Source: Pseudomonadota bacterium (GTDB lineage: Bacteria; Pseudomonadota; Alphaproteobacteria; Rhizobiales; Kaistiaceae). From it: a stretch of DNA of 10,997 nucleotides. Positions 1-6,707 of this stretch are shown here, piece after piece. The DNA lies in NCBI GenBank assembly GCA_023433185.1, contig JAEZEN010000629.1, positions 1 through 10,997 on the forward strand. Reading direction: 5' to 3'. The translations under genes and the position numbers were made by a program. Positions within the stretch are counted from its first letter, which is position 1; each line of letters opens with the position of its first letter. The notes below the pieces were generated by a model. That model saw only the letters and a program-made list of their open reading frames with translations. It was not told the origin of the DNA and did not search any database.

Positions 1-61
1 CTTCCTGACCATGATCCGCGGCGACGGCGCGGTCGTGCCCGCCGACGAGATGGTGCGATGA
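1..61 (+). CDS. C-terminal end of an unidentified protein (5' truncated by the window)
   Basis: Only the last 19 codons are visible, read in the frame starting at base 2 and ending at TGA 59-61. The residues run FLTMIRGDGAVVPADEMVR. Codon choice is like the neighbours (G/C in third positions). The stop codon shares ATGA with the start of the downstream SpoIIE-type phosphatase, so the two are almost certainly co-transcribed and translationally coupled. The tail is too short to assign a family. The downstream phosphatase has a periplasmic sensor region resembling that of TorS, which works with a periplasmic binding protein. A substrate-binding protein would therefore be a natural guess here, but this is inference from the neighbour only. 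Confidence 0.6.
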   Translation, partial: FLTMIRGDGAVVPADEMVR

Positions 62-2178
62 ACCCTCCTCCGGCGCCACCCGCCCGGCGGTCGCGGCTCG
101 GCCTCTCCGCGCGCCTCTATATCGCCATTGCCGGCGCGGTCGCCCTCACGCTCGCGGCGAGCATCGTCGCCTGGTTCGCATTCGTCGAACTCGGGCAGCA
201 CCAGCGCCGCATCACCCGCGAACATATCCCCTCGATCACCGATTCCCTCCGCCTGGCGGGCCGCAGCAACCTGATTGCCGCGACCGCCCCGGCCCTCATC
301 TCCGCCAGCTCCGAGGCCGAGCGCACCGCCGTGATGGCGACGCTGCGGGAGCAGAGCGCGGCGCTCGACGAGCTCATCGAGCGCCTGCACGCCGAAGTGG
401 CCGACAACCGTTCGGCGCCCGAGGACCACGCGCTCATCGCCGAGATCGGCGCCACGAGCGCCGGTCTGGTCGGCAAGCTCGACGAACTCGACCGGGCCGT
501 GAGCAACGAAATCGCGCTCCGCGCCGAGCTCGAGCAGCGCGTCGACGCGGCCGCGATCCTCCATCGCCAGCTGGTCGAGCTGCTGACGCCGCTCCTCGAC
601 GATGCGACGCTCTACCTCGCGACGGGCTACCGCTCGCTCCGCGACGCGGTGCCGCAGCCGGCCGAGACGCGCTTCAACGAGCGGGCGATCCTGACCTATG
701 CCGCCATGTCGCAGCTCGCGATCGAGGCCAACCTGATCGGGGTGCTCGTCGCCGAGGCGACCGATCTCCAGGACCCGGCCCTGATCCCGCCGCTCATCGA
801 GCGCTTCCAGTCCGCCGCGGACCGCTTCCACCGGGCGATCCAGGTGATCGGCCCGGGCGGCCTGCGATCCGTGCAGGAGGTCGCCACGGAGCTGATCGCC
901 CTCGGGCTGGGAGACGGCAACGTCTTCGCGCTCCGCCGCGAGCTCCTCGAGGAGGAACGGACAGCGGAGGCGATCGTCGTTGAGGCGCGCGCGTCGGCGA
1001 CGGCGCTGACCGGCAGCGTCGACGCCCTCGTCGGCCATGTCGAGCAGCGCACCCGCGACGCCGTCGCCGCCTCGAACCGCGCCATCGACGTCGGCGAGAC
1101 CCTCCTCCTCACCCTCAATGCCATCAGCATCATCGGCGCCCTCGTCATCGGCTGGGGCTACGTCCGACGCCAGATCACCGCCCCGGTGGTGCGGATCACC
1201 GATGCCGCGGCGGCGTTCGAGGCGGGCGACTACCGGCCCGAGAGTCTCGCGGGCGTACGCGAGCGGACCGACGAGCTCGGCGACCTCGCCCGCACCTTCA
1301 GCCGCATGGCCGCCGAGGTGCAGGCCCGCACCGAGATTCTCGACCGCCTGGTGGCGGAGCGGACGCGCGAGCTGAACGACAAGAACGAGCTGCTCGAGGC
1401 GGCCAACCAGCGCATGGACGCGGAGCTTCAGATCGCGCGCTCGCTCCAGTCCGCCATGCTGCCCCAGCGCCTGCCGGAGAACCCGCGCTATGCCGGCAAG
1501 GCGACGATGGTGCCGGCGCGCGAGATGGGCGGCGACTTCTACGACTTCTTCTCGCTCGGCGGGAATCGCCTCGGGCTGGTCATCGCCGACGTCTCGGGCA
1601 AGGGTGTGCCGGCCGCCTTCTTCATGGCCATCTCGCGCACGATCCTGCAGAGCAGCGCACGCGAGGGCAGTTCGGCCGGCGCCTGCCTTGCCGCGACCAA
1701 CGATCTCCTCTGCGAGCAGAACCCGCTCGAACTCTTCGTGACGGCCTTCTACGGCATCCTCGACCTCGACACGGGCGAACTGTCCTATGCCAATGCCGGG
1801 CACAACCCGCCCATCGTCGCGGCGCGTGGCGGCGCGCTGACGCCGCTGCCGGTCACCGGCGGTGTCGCCATGGGCGTCATGCCCGGGCTCCCCTATGCCG
1901 AAAACAGGGTGAAGCTCGCCGCCGGCGATACGCTCATCCTCTACACCGACGGCATCTCGGAGGCGATGGACCGCGACGGCCAGGAGTTCACCGAGGCCCG
2001 CCTCATGGGCTCGCTGACCGAGGCGCACCGCGATTCGGTGGAGATCGTCATGTCGTCGGTGATCGACGCGGTGAGCCGCTTCGTCGGCGATGCCCCCCAG
2101 TCGGACGACATCACCTGCCTGATCATCCGCTACAAGGGACCGCCGCCCGCCGACAGCTACCGCGACGCCGCGGAGTAG
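58..2178 (+). CDS. Membrane-bound SpoIIE/PP2C-type serine phosphatase with periplasmic sensor and HAMP domain (RsbU-like)
   Basis: Predicted 706-residue Mn/Mg-dependent protein serine phosphatase that would dephosphorylate a phospho-STAS protein in a partner switch. Layout: short basic N-terminus; membrane segment at about residues 20-45; a roughly 300-residue, largely helical periplasmic region; second membrane segment at about 348-369; HAMP at about 370-425; coiled-coil linker to about 465; C-terminal PP2C/SpoIIE domain. The metal-binding and catalytic motifs are present: GGDFYD at 491-496, DVSGKG from D511, NAGHNPP from N579, YTDG at 629-632 and DDIT from D683. The periplasmic part (HIPSITDSLRLAG, then a stretch of alternating Ala/Glu helices with SEAERT) resembles the TorS-type helical sensor from memory of that family. 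The ATG at 58 overlaps the preceding stop as ATGA. It ends 15 nt from the convergent STAS gene, its likely substrate. What it senses is unknown. The phosphatase class is secure; the partner is inferred from proximity. Confidence 0.93.
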   Translation: MNPPPAPPARRSRLGLSARLYIAIAGAVALTLAASIVAWFAFVELGQHQRRITREHIPSITDSLRLAGRSNLIAATAPALISASSEAERTAVMATLREQSAALDELIERLHAEVADNRSAPEDHALIAEIGATSAGLVGKLDELDRAVSNEIALRAELEQRVDAAAILHRQLVELLTPLLDDATLYLATGYRSLRDAVPQPAETRFNERAILTYAAMSQLAIEANLIGVLVAEATDLQDPALIPPLIERFQSAADRFHRAIQVIGPGGLRSVQEVATELIALGLGDGNVFALRRELLEEERTAEAIVVEARASATALTGSVDALVGHVEQRTRDAVAASNRAIDVGETLLLTLNAISIIGALVIGWGYVRRQITAPVVRITDAAAAFEAGDYRPESLAGVRERTDELGDLARTFSRMAAEVQARTEILDRLVAERTRELNDKNELLEAANQRMDAELQIARSLQSAMLPQRLPENPRYAGKATMVPAREMGGDFYDFFSLGGNRLGLVIADVSGKGVPAAFFMAISRTILQSSAREGSSAGACLAATNDLLCEQNPLELFVTAFYGILDLDTGELSYANAGHNPPIVAARGGALTPLPVTGGVAMGVMPGLPYAENRVKLAAGDTLILYTDGISEAMDRDGQEFTEARLMGSLTEAHRDSVEIVMSSVIDAVSRFVGDAPQSDDITCLIIRYKGPPPADSYRDAAE

Positions 2179-2193
2179 GGCTTTCGCTCGGTC

Positions 2194-2532
2194 CTACTTT
2201 GCGACCGCCGCCTCCGCCTCGGCACGGCTGTCCATCACGGTGATGATCGAAATGAAGCCGCTGATCTCGAAGACCTCGCGAATCTGCGGCTTGAGCCCGC
2301 AGAGCGCGAGCTTCCCCCCCTTCAGATTGAGGCGCTTGCCCATCATCAGGACGAGCCGGAGGCCCGAACTCGAGATGTAGTCGAGGTTCGACAGGTCGAG
2401 AACGATCCGCGTCTCCCCTTTCTCCAGGTAGGAGAACATCTCCGTCTCGGCGGCATTGATGGTGTTGCTGTCGAGCCGGCCCTCCGGCTTCAGCACCAGC
2501 ACCTTGCCCTTGATCTTCTCGCTCGGGATCAT
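2194..2532 (-). CDS. STAS-domain anti-sigma factor antagonist (RsbV/SpoIIAA-like)
   Basis: Small cytoplasmic phospho-switch protein of 112 residues, the normal size for single-domain STAS antagonists. Unphosphorylated, such proteins bind the RsbW-type kinase and free that kinase's other partner. The N-terminal strand (VLVLKPEGRLDS), the core strand IVLDLSNLDYI and the switch loop ISSSGLRLVL are typical. S55 aligns with the phosphorylated serine of SpoIIAA/RsbV. The Asp that precedes it in the DSSG/DSTG loop is here a serine (S54). I chose the ATG at 2532. The frame extends upstream to a GTG at 2622, but those 30 residues are His/Arg/Gly-rich and not STAS-like. The ATG also overlaps by ATGA the stop of a short leader ORF with its own Shine-Dalgarno. 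The gene lies directly downstream of the RsbW-like kinase and converges on the phosphatase gene 15 nt away. Confidence 0.92.
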   Translation of the reverse strand: MIPSEKIKGKVLVLKPEGRLDSNTINAAETEMFSYLEKGETRIVLDLSNLDYISSSGLRLVLMMGKRLNLKGGKLALCGLKPQIREVFEISGFISIITVMDSRAEAEAAVAK

Positions 2533-2588
2533 CGCTTTGTCAGTGTCCCCTCGTCGCCGCCCTGGCTCATGGTCGGCATGCCCGTCAT
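2529..2588 (-). CDS. Possible 19-codon leader ORF coupled to the STAS gene
   Basis: Between the kinase stop (2623) and the STAS start (2532) lies a small reading frame ATG 2588-2586 to TGA 2531-2529, encoding MTGMPTMSQGGDEGTLTKR. An AGGGG Shine-Dalgarno-like run sits 5 nt before its ATG. Its stop overlaps the STAS start as ATGA, the same arrangement used elsewhere in this operon. It could be a translational coupler that delivers ribosomes to the STAS start, whose own nearest purine-rich run (GAGGGG) is 14 nt away. It is equally possible that it is chance in a 90-nt spacer. I recognise no homologue. Confidence 0.3.
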   Translation of the reverse strand: MTGMPTMSQGGDEGTLTKR

Positions 2589-2622
2589 GTCCACCCCTGT
2601 CAAATCCGGCGTGGCCCCGCAC

Positions 2623-3060
2623 TCAATCGGCCGCATAGCTCTTGCGCATCGTGAGGACGTTGCGGTCTCCCTCGCGGCGATAGGTGACCTCGTCCATCAG
2701 CGTCTTCATGAAATGCACGCCGAGGCCGCCAACCGGCCGGTCCTCGAGGCTCGATTCGAGATCCGGCGGCGGCACCTCGAGCGGATCGAAGGCGATGCCG
2801 TCGTCGCTCACCACCGCCACCACGAGGCCATCCCTCACCTCCAGGACCAGCATCAGTTCGTGGACACCGCCGGTGGGCCAGGCATAGGCGATCGTGTTGG
2901 TCATGGCTTCGTCGAGCGACAGCAGCAGGTGCTGGACCGCCCGTTCCGCGACCCCGCGCCCGCGCAGGAAATCCGCGATGTCATCGGCCGTCTCGCCGAT
3001 GATCGAAAGCCGGTTGGGAAGGCGGAGCGTAAGCGTGCCTTCCGATGCCGCCGCGTTCAT
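2623..3060 (-). CDS. ATP-binding anti-sigma / serine kinase protein (RsbW/SpoIIAB-like, GHKL fold)
   Basis: Predicted 145-residue cytoplasmic protein with a single HATPase_c_2 domain. Proteins of this type phosphorylate a STAS antagonist and sequester a sigma factor or another target. GHKL boxes are visible: the N-box LDEAMTNTIAYA with E51 and N55, the G1 box DDG at 86-88, and the G2 box GGLGVHFMKTLMDEV from G111. Length matches the family. The ATG at 3060 overlaps the stop of the upstream transporter gene as ATGA. A GGAGG lies 4 nt before it, inside the transporter's last codons. The STAS gene follows, which makes an RsbW/RsbV-type pair. No sigma factor lies in the window, so the target of the switch is not known and could be a non-sigma protein. 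Confidence 0.9.
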   Translation of the reverse strand: MNAAASEGTLTLRLPNRLSIIGETADDIADFLRGRGVAERAVQHLLLSLDEAMTNTIAYAWPTGGVHELMLVLEVRDGLVVAVVSDDGIAFDPLEVPPPDLESSLEDRPVGGLGVHFMKTLMDEVTYRREGDRNVLTMRKSYAAD

Positions 3061-4679
3061 TCGCCCTCCACTGCCGTGCCCCCGCGATCACCTGCCTCGG
3101 GCGACGGGAGCGTGTCGATCAGCCGGTTGATCAGCCACGATGCCCGCTCGGTCAGGTTCGTGATGGTCAGGATACCCATCTTGTCGGCCGCCGAAAGGCC
3201 CCTGTCGCTCGCGAGATATTCCTCGCGCAGACGCCGCATCAGGGCACTCCGGTCGCCGCTCATGCGGCGCAGCAGGAGGCGGTCGTCGGCGCCGTCCGTC
3301 CCCATTGCGTCGACCACGGTGAGCAGCACCGCGTCCAGCCCCTCGACGACGCTGCCGGTGAGCCGCGCGGTGGCCGGGTTGGTACCGGCCTCGACCACCG
3401 CCCGGGCGAGGTCCCCGAGGGTCTCGGCGAGGCCGTCGAGCAGGCGCTGGACGTTGAGGGCATGGTTGAGGCGCTCATAAGCGGAATGCGACAGGGGCAC
3501 CTCGCCGAGATGGTCGAGGAAGTCCTCGATCGCCGCCCCGAGGGCGGAGATGACCTCGCGCTGGCGGGCCATCTGGGCAGCGGGCGACGACTCGCGCGCC
3601 GCGTCGAGCAGACGCGGCAGGTAGGAAGCGAGGCGCTGCTGCTCGAGGGCGACCAGATCGAGGGCGGTCTCCGGCTCCTGGACGGCCTGGTCGTAGAGGA
3701 AGCGGGGGCGCGCGTCGTCCTCCTCCGGCGGCGGCGGGTAGCGGGCGGTCAGGATTCGCGAGGCGAGGCCGACGAACGGCAGGAGGGCGAGGCCGCCGGC
3801 AACGTTGAAGATGACGTGGACATAGGCGAGCTGCAGCGACGGCACCGCAGTCAGTTCCTGGGTGAGGGCGATCAGCAGCGGCACCCCGCCGAAGACCTCG
3901 ATCACGAACAGCGGCACCATCACCGCGGCAGCGACGAAGTTGAACGCCACCTGGTACATCGCGACCTGGCGCTGCCGGCCGCGCAGCCCTGCCGAAAGCA
4001 TGTAGGTGACGCCGCTCGACCCAAGATTGGCGCCGTAGATGGCGGCGACGCACTGGTCGAAGGAGAGAACGCCGGCGGTCGACAGCGTGATCGAGAGGAG
4101 GGCGATCGAATTCGTCGACTGGGTGAGGAACGACAGGAACGCGCTGACCACGAGGATGAGGATGTAGGAGGAACTGGCACCGGCGAGGGCGTCGCGGACC
4201 CAGGGCTGATGGGCGAGCGGCCGGGCGGCATCCTGGAGGATCTCGAGGCCGAGAAAGACGAGGCCGATGCCGAACACCGCGAGCAGGAGGGTACGCGTGG
4301 GCGCCAGCCGGGCGCTCGCAAAGGACAGGCCGGCAAGGCCGAGCATGACGAGGACGAAGAGGTGGATGTCGAGCGTCGCGATGACCACGAGAAGGGTCGT
4401 CCCGACGTTGCTGCCGATGGTGATCGCGAGGCCGCTCGGGACCGTCAGCAGGCCGCTGCCCAGCATGCTGACGACGATGAAGGTTATCGCCGACGTGCTC
4501 TGCACCACGGCGCCGGTGGTGAAGCCCCACAGGACGCCGGCCCAGGTGGTGCGGGTCCACGCCGCCACCGTCTGACGGAAACGGCGGCCGGTGAGCCTCT
4601 TGAGATTCTCCGACAGCAGGTACATTCCGGCAAAGAAGATGCCGAGCCCGCCGACCCCCTGGGAGAGAATGGAAAGCAC
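3057..4679 (-). CDS. Na+/phosphate cotransporter family membrane protein with C-terminal PhoU-like domain
   Basis: Predicted inner-membrane protein of the Na/Pi cotransporter (NptA/YjbB-like) family, 540 residues from the start used here. The family's inverted pair of Na_Pi_cotrans repeats is clear: QSTSA at 60-64 with GSNVGTT at 89-95, then QSTNS at 187-191 with GANLGSS at 216-222, all among hydrophobic helices. A proline/acid-rich linker near 312-325 leads to a helical PhoU-like cytoplasmic region to the C-terminus. I placed the start at GTG 4679, preceded by AGGGGGG 12 nt upstream, because it opens directly into the first membrane helix (LSILSQGVGGLGIFF). A GTG at 4730 would add 17 non-hydrophobic residues and cannot be excluded. 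The stop overlaps the RsbW-like gene as ATGA, so transporter, kinase and STAS form one operon. Transport of phosphate itself is inferred from the family; some members may be regulatory. Confidence 0.88.
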   Translation of the reverse strand: MLSILSQGVGGLGIFFAGMYLLSENLKRLTGRRFRQTVAAWTRTTWAGVLWGFTTGAVVQSTSAITFIVVSMLGSGLLTVPSGLAITIGSNVGTTLLVVIATLDIHLFVLVMLGLAGLSFASARLAPTRTLLLAVFGIGLVFLGLEILQDAARPLAHQPWVRDALAGASSSYILILVVSAFLSFLTQSTNSIALLSITLSTAGVLSFDQCVAAIYGANLGSSGVTYMLSAGLRGRQRQVAMYQVAFNFVAAAVMVPLFVIEVFGGVPLLIALTQELTAVPSLQLAYVHVIFNVAGGLALLPFVGLASRILTARYPPPPEEDDARPRFLYDQAVQEPETALDLVALEQQRLASYLPRLLDAARESSPAAQMARQREVISALGAAIEDFLDHLGEVPLSHSAYERLNHALNVQRLLDGLAETLGDLARAVVEAGTNPATARLTGSVVEGLDAVLLTVVDAMGTDGADDRLLLRRMSGDRSALMRRLREEYLASDRGLSAADKMGILTITNLTERASWLINRLIDTLPSPEAGDRGGTAVEGE

Positions 4680-4790
4680 CGTCCGTTGTGGCCCCCCTGC
4701 CGCACACCGGGACCACCCCGACGGTCCCACCCATCCTTCACACCGACTTCCTTAAGGTTAGCCTCACATCCCCCGTGGGAGAAGGCATAG
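4680..4790. promoter_or_regulatory. Divergent intergenic region between the Na/Pi-family operon and rlmJ
   Basis: This 111-nt stretch (60 nt if the transporter starts at 4730) must hold the start signals for both the leftward signalling operon and rlmJ. I could not pick out a convincing -35/-10 pair or a Pho box on either strand. An AT-richer patch at 4745-4770 contains an imperfect palindrome, AGGTTAG-C-CTCACAT at 4755-4769, resembling DtxR-type operators. Its function is unproven. Confidence 0.45.
4777..4785 (+). promoter_or_regulatory. Ribosome binding site of rlmJ
   Basis: GGGAGAAGG lies 5 nt before the ATG at 4791. It supports this start over internal ones. Confidence 0.7.
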
Positions 4791-5621
4791 ATGAACTATC
4801 GCCACGCCTATCATGCCGGCAACCACACCGACGTGTTCAAGCACGCCGTTCTGGTCATGCTGCTCGAGCATCTCCGCCGGAAGGACCGGCCGTTCACCGT
4901 GCTCGACACCCATGCCGGGGCCGGCACCTACGATCTGCGGTCGCCGGAGGCGGAAAAGACGGGCGAGGCGGCCGACGGCATCGGCCGGGTGCTGGACGAG
5001 CCGCTCCCGGCGGCGGCCGCCTATCTCGACCTCCTCCGCCGCCTCAACCCGGACGGCCTCGCCGTCTATCCCGGCTCCCCGGCGATCATCGCCGCGTTCC
5101 TGCGCGAGAACGACCGGCTCATCGCCTGCGACCTTCACGAGGAGGAGGCGGCGAAGCTGCGCCGCACATTCCGCGGCGATCCGCGCGTGGCCGTCCACCA
5201 TCGTGACGGCCACGAGGCGATCAAGGCCTTCGTCCCCCCGCCGACGCGACGCGGGCTGGTGTTCATCGACCCGCCCTACGAGAAGGACGACCGCGATGCC
5301 TATCTCCGGGTCGCGCGGCGCATGAATGCGGGGCTGAAGAAATGGCCGGGCGGGATGTTCGCCGCCTGGTATCCGCTCAAGGACCGAGCCGGAATCGAGC
5401 AGATCCGGAAGGCCTACGACCGGTCGAACCCGCCGACGCTCGCCGCCGAGTTCCTGCGGACGCCGATCGACGGCCTGACCTTCGCCGGCGGCGGGCTGTT
5501 GATCGCCAACCCGCCCTACGGAATCGAGACGCGCCTCAAGGCGCTCGGCAGGGAACTGGCCGCGGCTTTCGCCGCACCCAAGGCGCGACTCGACACGGGG
5601 TGGTGGATCGCCGAGACCTGA
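4791..5621 (+). CDS. rlmJ: 23S rRNA (adenine(2030)-N(6))-methyltransferase RlmJ
   Basis: Predicted SAM-dependent methyltransferase of 276 residues that adds the N6-methyl group to A2030 (E. coli numbering) of 23S rRNA. The N-terminus MNYRHAYHAGNHTDVFKH is highly characteristic of RlmJ (formerly YhiR). The SAM-binding motif LDTHAGAGTYDL follows the first strand near residues 37-49. The catalytic DPPY motif of N6-adenine methyltransferases is at 160-163. The late motif GGGLLIANPPYG is near the C-terminus. Length is close to the 280 residues of the E. coli enzyme. It is monocistronic here, starting after the divergent intergenic region and ending 3 nt from the convergent oxidoreductase gene. It is a housekeeping modification enzyme, and no functional link to the neighbours is apparent. 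Confidence 0.95.
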   Translation: MNYRHAYHAGNHTDVFKHAVLVMLLEHLRRKDRPFTVLDTHAGAGTYDLRSPEAEKTGEAADGIGRVLDEPLPAAAAYLDLLRRLNPDGLAVYPGSPAIIAAFLRENDRLIACDLHEEEAAKLRRTFRGDPRVAVHHRDGHEAIKAFVPPPTRRGLVFIDPPYEKDDRDAYLRVARRMNAGLKKWPGGMFAAWYPLKDRAGIEQIRKAYDRSNPPTLAAEFLRTPIDGLTFAGGGLLIANPPYGIETRLKALGRELAAAFAAPKARLDTGWWIAET

Positions 5622-5624
5622 ACG

Positions 5625-6704
5625 TCAGATCATCGCAAGCCGACCCGGATCGAACCGCGGCAGCCGGTCCGGCGCGAAGGCGGCGAGATCCGCCCCGCCC
5701 GAGACGCCGTCGAGGATCAGCCCGGCCAGCGCTTCCCCCGTCGCCGGGGCGTTCAGCATGCCCCACACGCTGTGACCGGTGGCGACATAGGCCCCGGATA
5801 TGCCGGGAACGGCGCCGATCAGGGGCAGGCCGTCGCCGGTGACGGGACGGTAGCACGCCTGCCCGGCGCGGGCCGGGGCCGCCGCGAGGACGGGGGCGAC
5901 GCTCGCCGCGATGGCCCGAAGCCGGGCTATGGCGCCGTCGTCCGGCTTCACCAGAGCCGGGTCGACGGGGAGCGGCGAGTCGCTCGACAGGGCGCAGACA
6001 TAGGTCGTGCCGTCGGGTCGTGGAAACACCTCCGGTGAGGCCACCCCGCCGCCTGCCTCGCCGACTTCGAGGAACAGCGCCTCGGCCGGGACCGGCCCGG
6101 TCTCGAAGACGACGCTGTGCCCCTTGAGGCCGTGCACGGCGGGGAGCGGCAGCCAGGCCGCGGCGAGGATCGACCACGGCCCCATGGCGATGACCACGGC
6201 GTCGGCCCCGACGGCTTCGCCGTCGACCCCCGCACCCGTCACCCGGTCGCCGCGGCGGACGAGGCCCGTCACGGTGCCGGTCACGACGCGGGCGCCGAGC
6301 GCGCCGGCCGCCGCCATCAGACCCGTCGTGAAGCCGTAGGGGTCGATCTGCGCCGTCGTCTCCGTCGAGCCGAGCTGGCGGTCGAGGGCGATGCGTTCCG
6401 ACACCCAGGTCCCCGCCTTCCGCCGGCCGCCACCCCCGCTGAAGCCGCCATAGGTGGTCATCCGGCGATAGCCGGCGCCGGGCACGGTCCCGGCCAGTTC
6501 GGCATGGAGGGCGAAGCTCCGCCGCGCAAGATCGGCAAGGCGGCTGCCGTCGCACCAGTCGAGGGCGAGGAAGCCGCCCGACCTGCCCGAGGCGGCATGG
6601 GCGATGCCGGTCCGCTCGACGACAATCGCATCGGCGCCACGGAGGCCGAGATAGTAGGCGATGGCGACGCCGATCACCCCGCCGCCGCAGATCACGACGC
6701 GCAT
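5625..6704 (-). CDS. FAD-dependent oxidoreductase, DAO fold, TDA3-like
   Basis: Predicted 359-residue flavoprotein amine/amino-acid-oxidase-like enzyme (DAO superfamily). The N-terminal Rossmann dinucleotide motif GGGVIG is at 7-12, with the ribose-binding E30 at the end of strand 2. Next comes AASGRSGGFLALDWCDG from residue 37. The C-terminal flavin-contact segment reads TGHSVWGMLNAPATGEALAGLI. The blocks ASG-(K/R)-(A/S)-GGFLALDWC and GH-(S/G)-x-WG-x-LNAPATG are, from memory, those of the family containing yeast Tda3 and plant homologues, rather than of sarcosine oxidase or glycine oxidase. There is no signal peptide, so it is probably cytoplasmic. The ATG is 3 nt after the glgA stop, so it is probably translated from the glg transcript. 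Its substrate is unknown and no obvious link to glycogen is seen. Class is secure; subfamily is likely. Confidence 0.85.
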   Translation of the reverse strand: MRVVICGGGVIGVAIAYYLGLRGADAIVVERTGIAHAASGRSGGFLALDWCDGSRLADLARRSFALHAELAGTVPGAGYRRMTTYGGFSGGGGRRKAGTWVSERIALDRQLGSTETTAQIDPYGFTTGLMAAAGALGARVVTGTVTGLVRRGDRVTGAGVDGEAVGADAVVIAMGPWSILAAAWLPLPAVHGLKGHSVVFETGPVPAEALFLEVGEAGGGVASPEVFPRPDGTTYVCALSSDSPLPVDPALVKPDDGAIARLRAIAASVAPVLAAAPARAGQACYRPVTGDGLPLIGAVPGISGAYVATGHSVWGMLNAPATGEALAGLILDGVSGGADLAAFAPDRLPRFDPGRLAMI

Positions 6705-6707
6705 CGT

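Noticed and set aside
2179..2193. Bidirectional terminator between the phosphatase and STAS genes
   Set aside because: Only 15 nt lie between the convergent stops and no inverted repeat with a T-run is present. The same holds for the 3-nt gap at 5622-5624.
2575..2603. Consensus TTGACA on the minus strand as a promoter for the STAS gene
   Set aside because: The hexamer at 17-nt spacing downstream is CATGCC, not a -10 element, and the gene is positioned as the distal part of an operon.
2569..3480. 303-codon open frame on the plus strand
   Set aside because: Antisense to the RsbW-like gene and the 3' end of the transporter gene; no domain and skewed composition.
4680..4730. N-terminal 17-residue extension of the transporter from GTG 4730
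   Set aside because: The added residues are polar and unlike the family N-terminus, and the AAGGA before that GTG is too close. It is kept only as an alternative start.
3045..4790. 581-codon open frame on the plus strand
   Set aside because: Antisense mirror of the Na/Pi-family gene, charged and repetitive product without domains, while the minus strand encodes a clear membrane protein.
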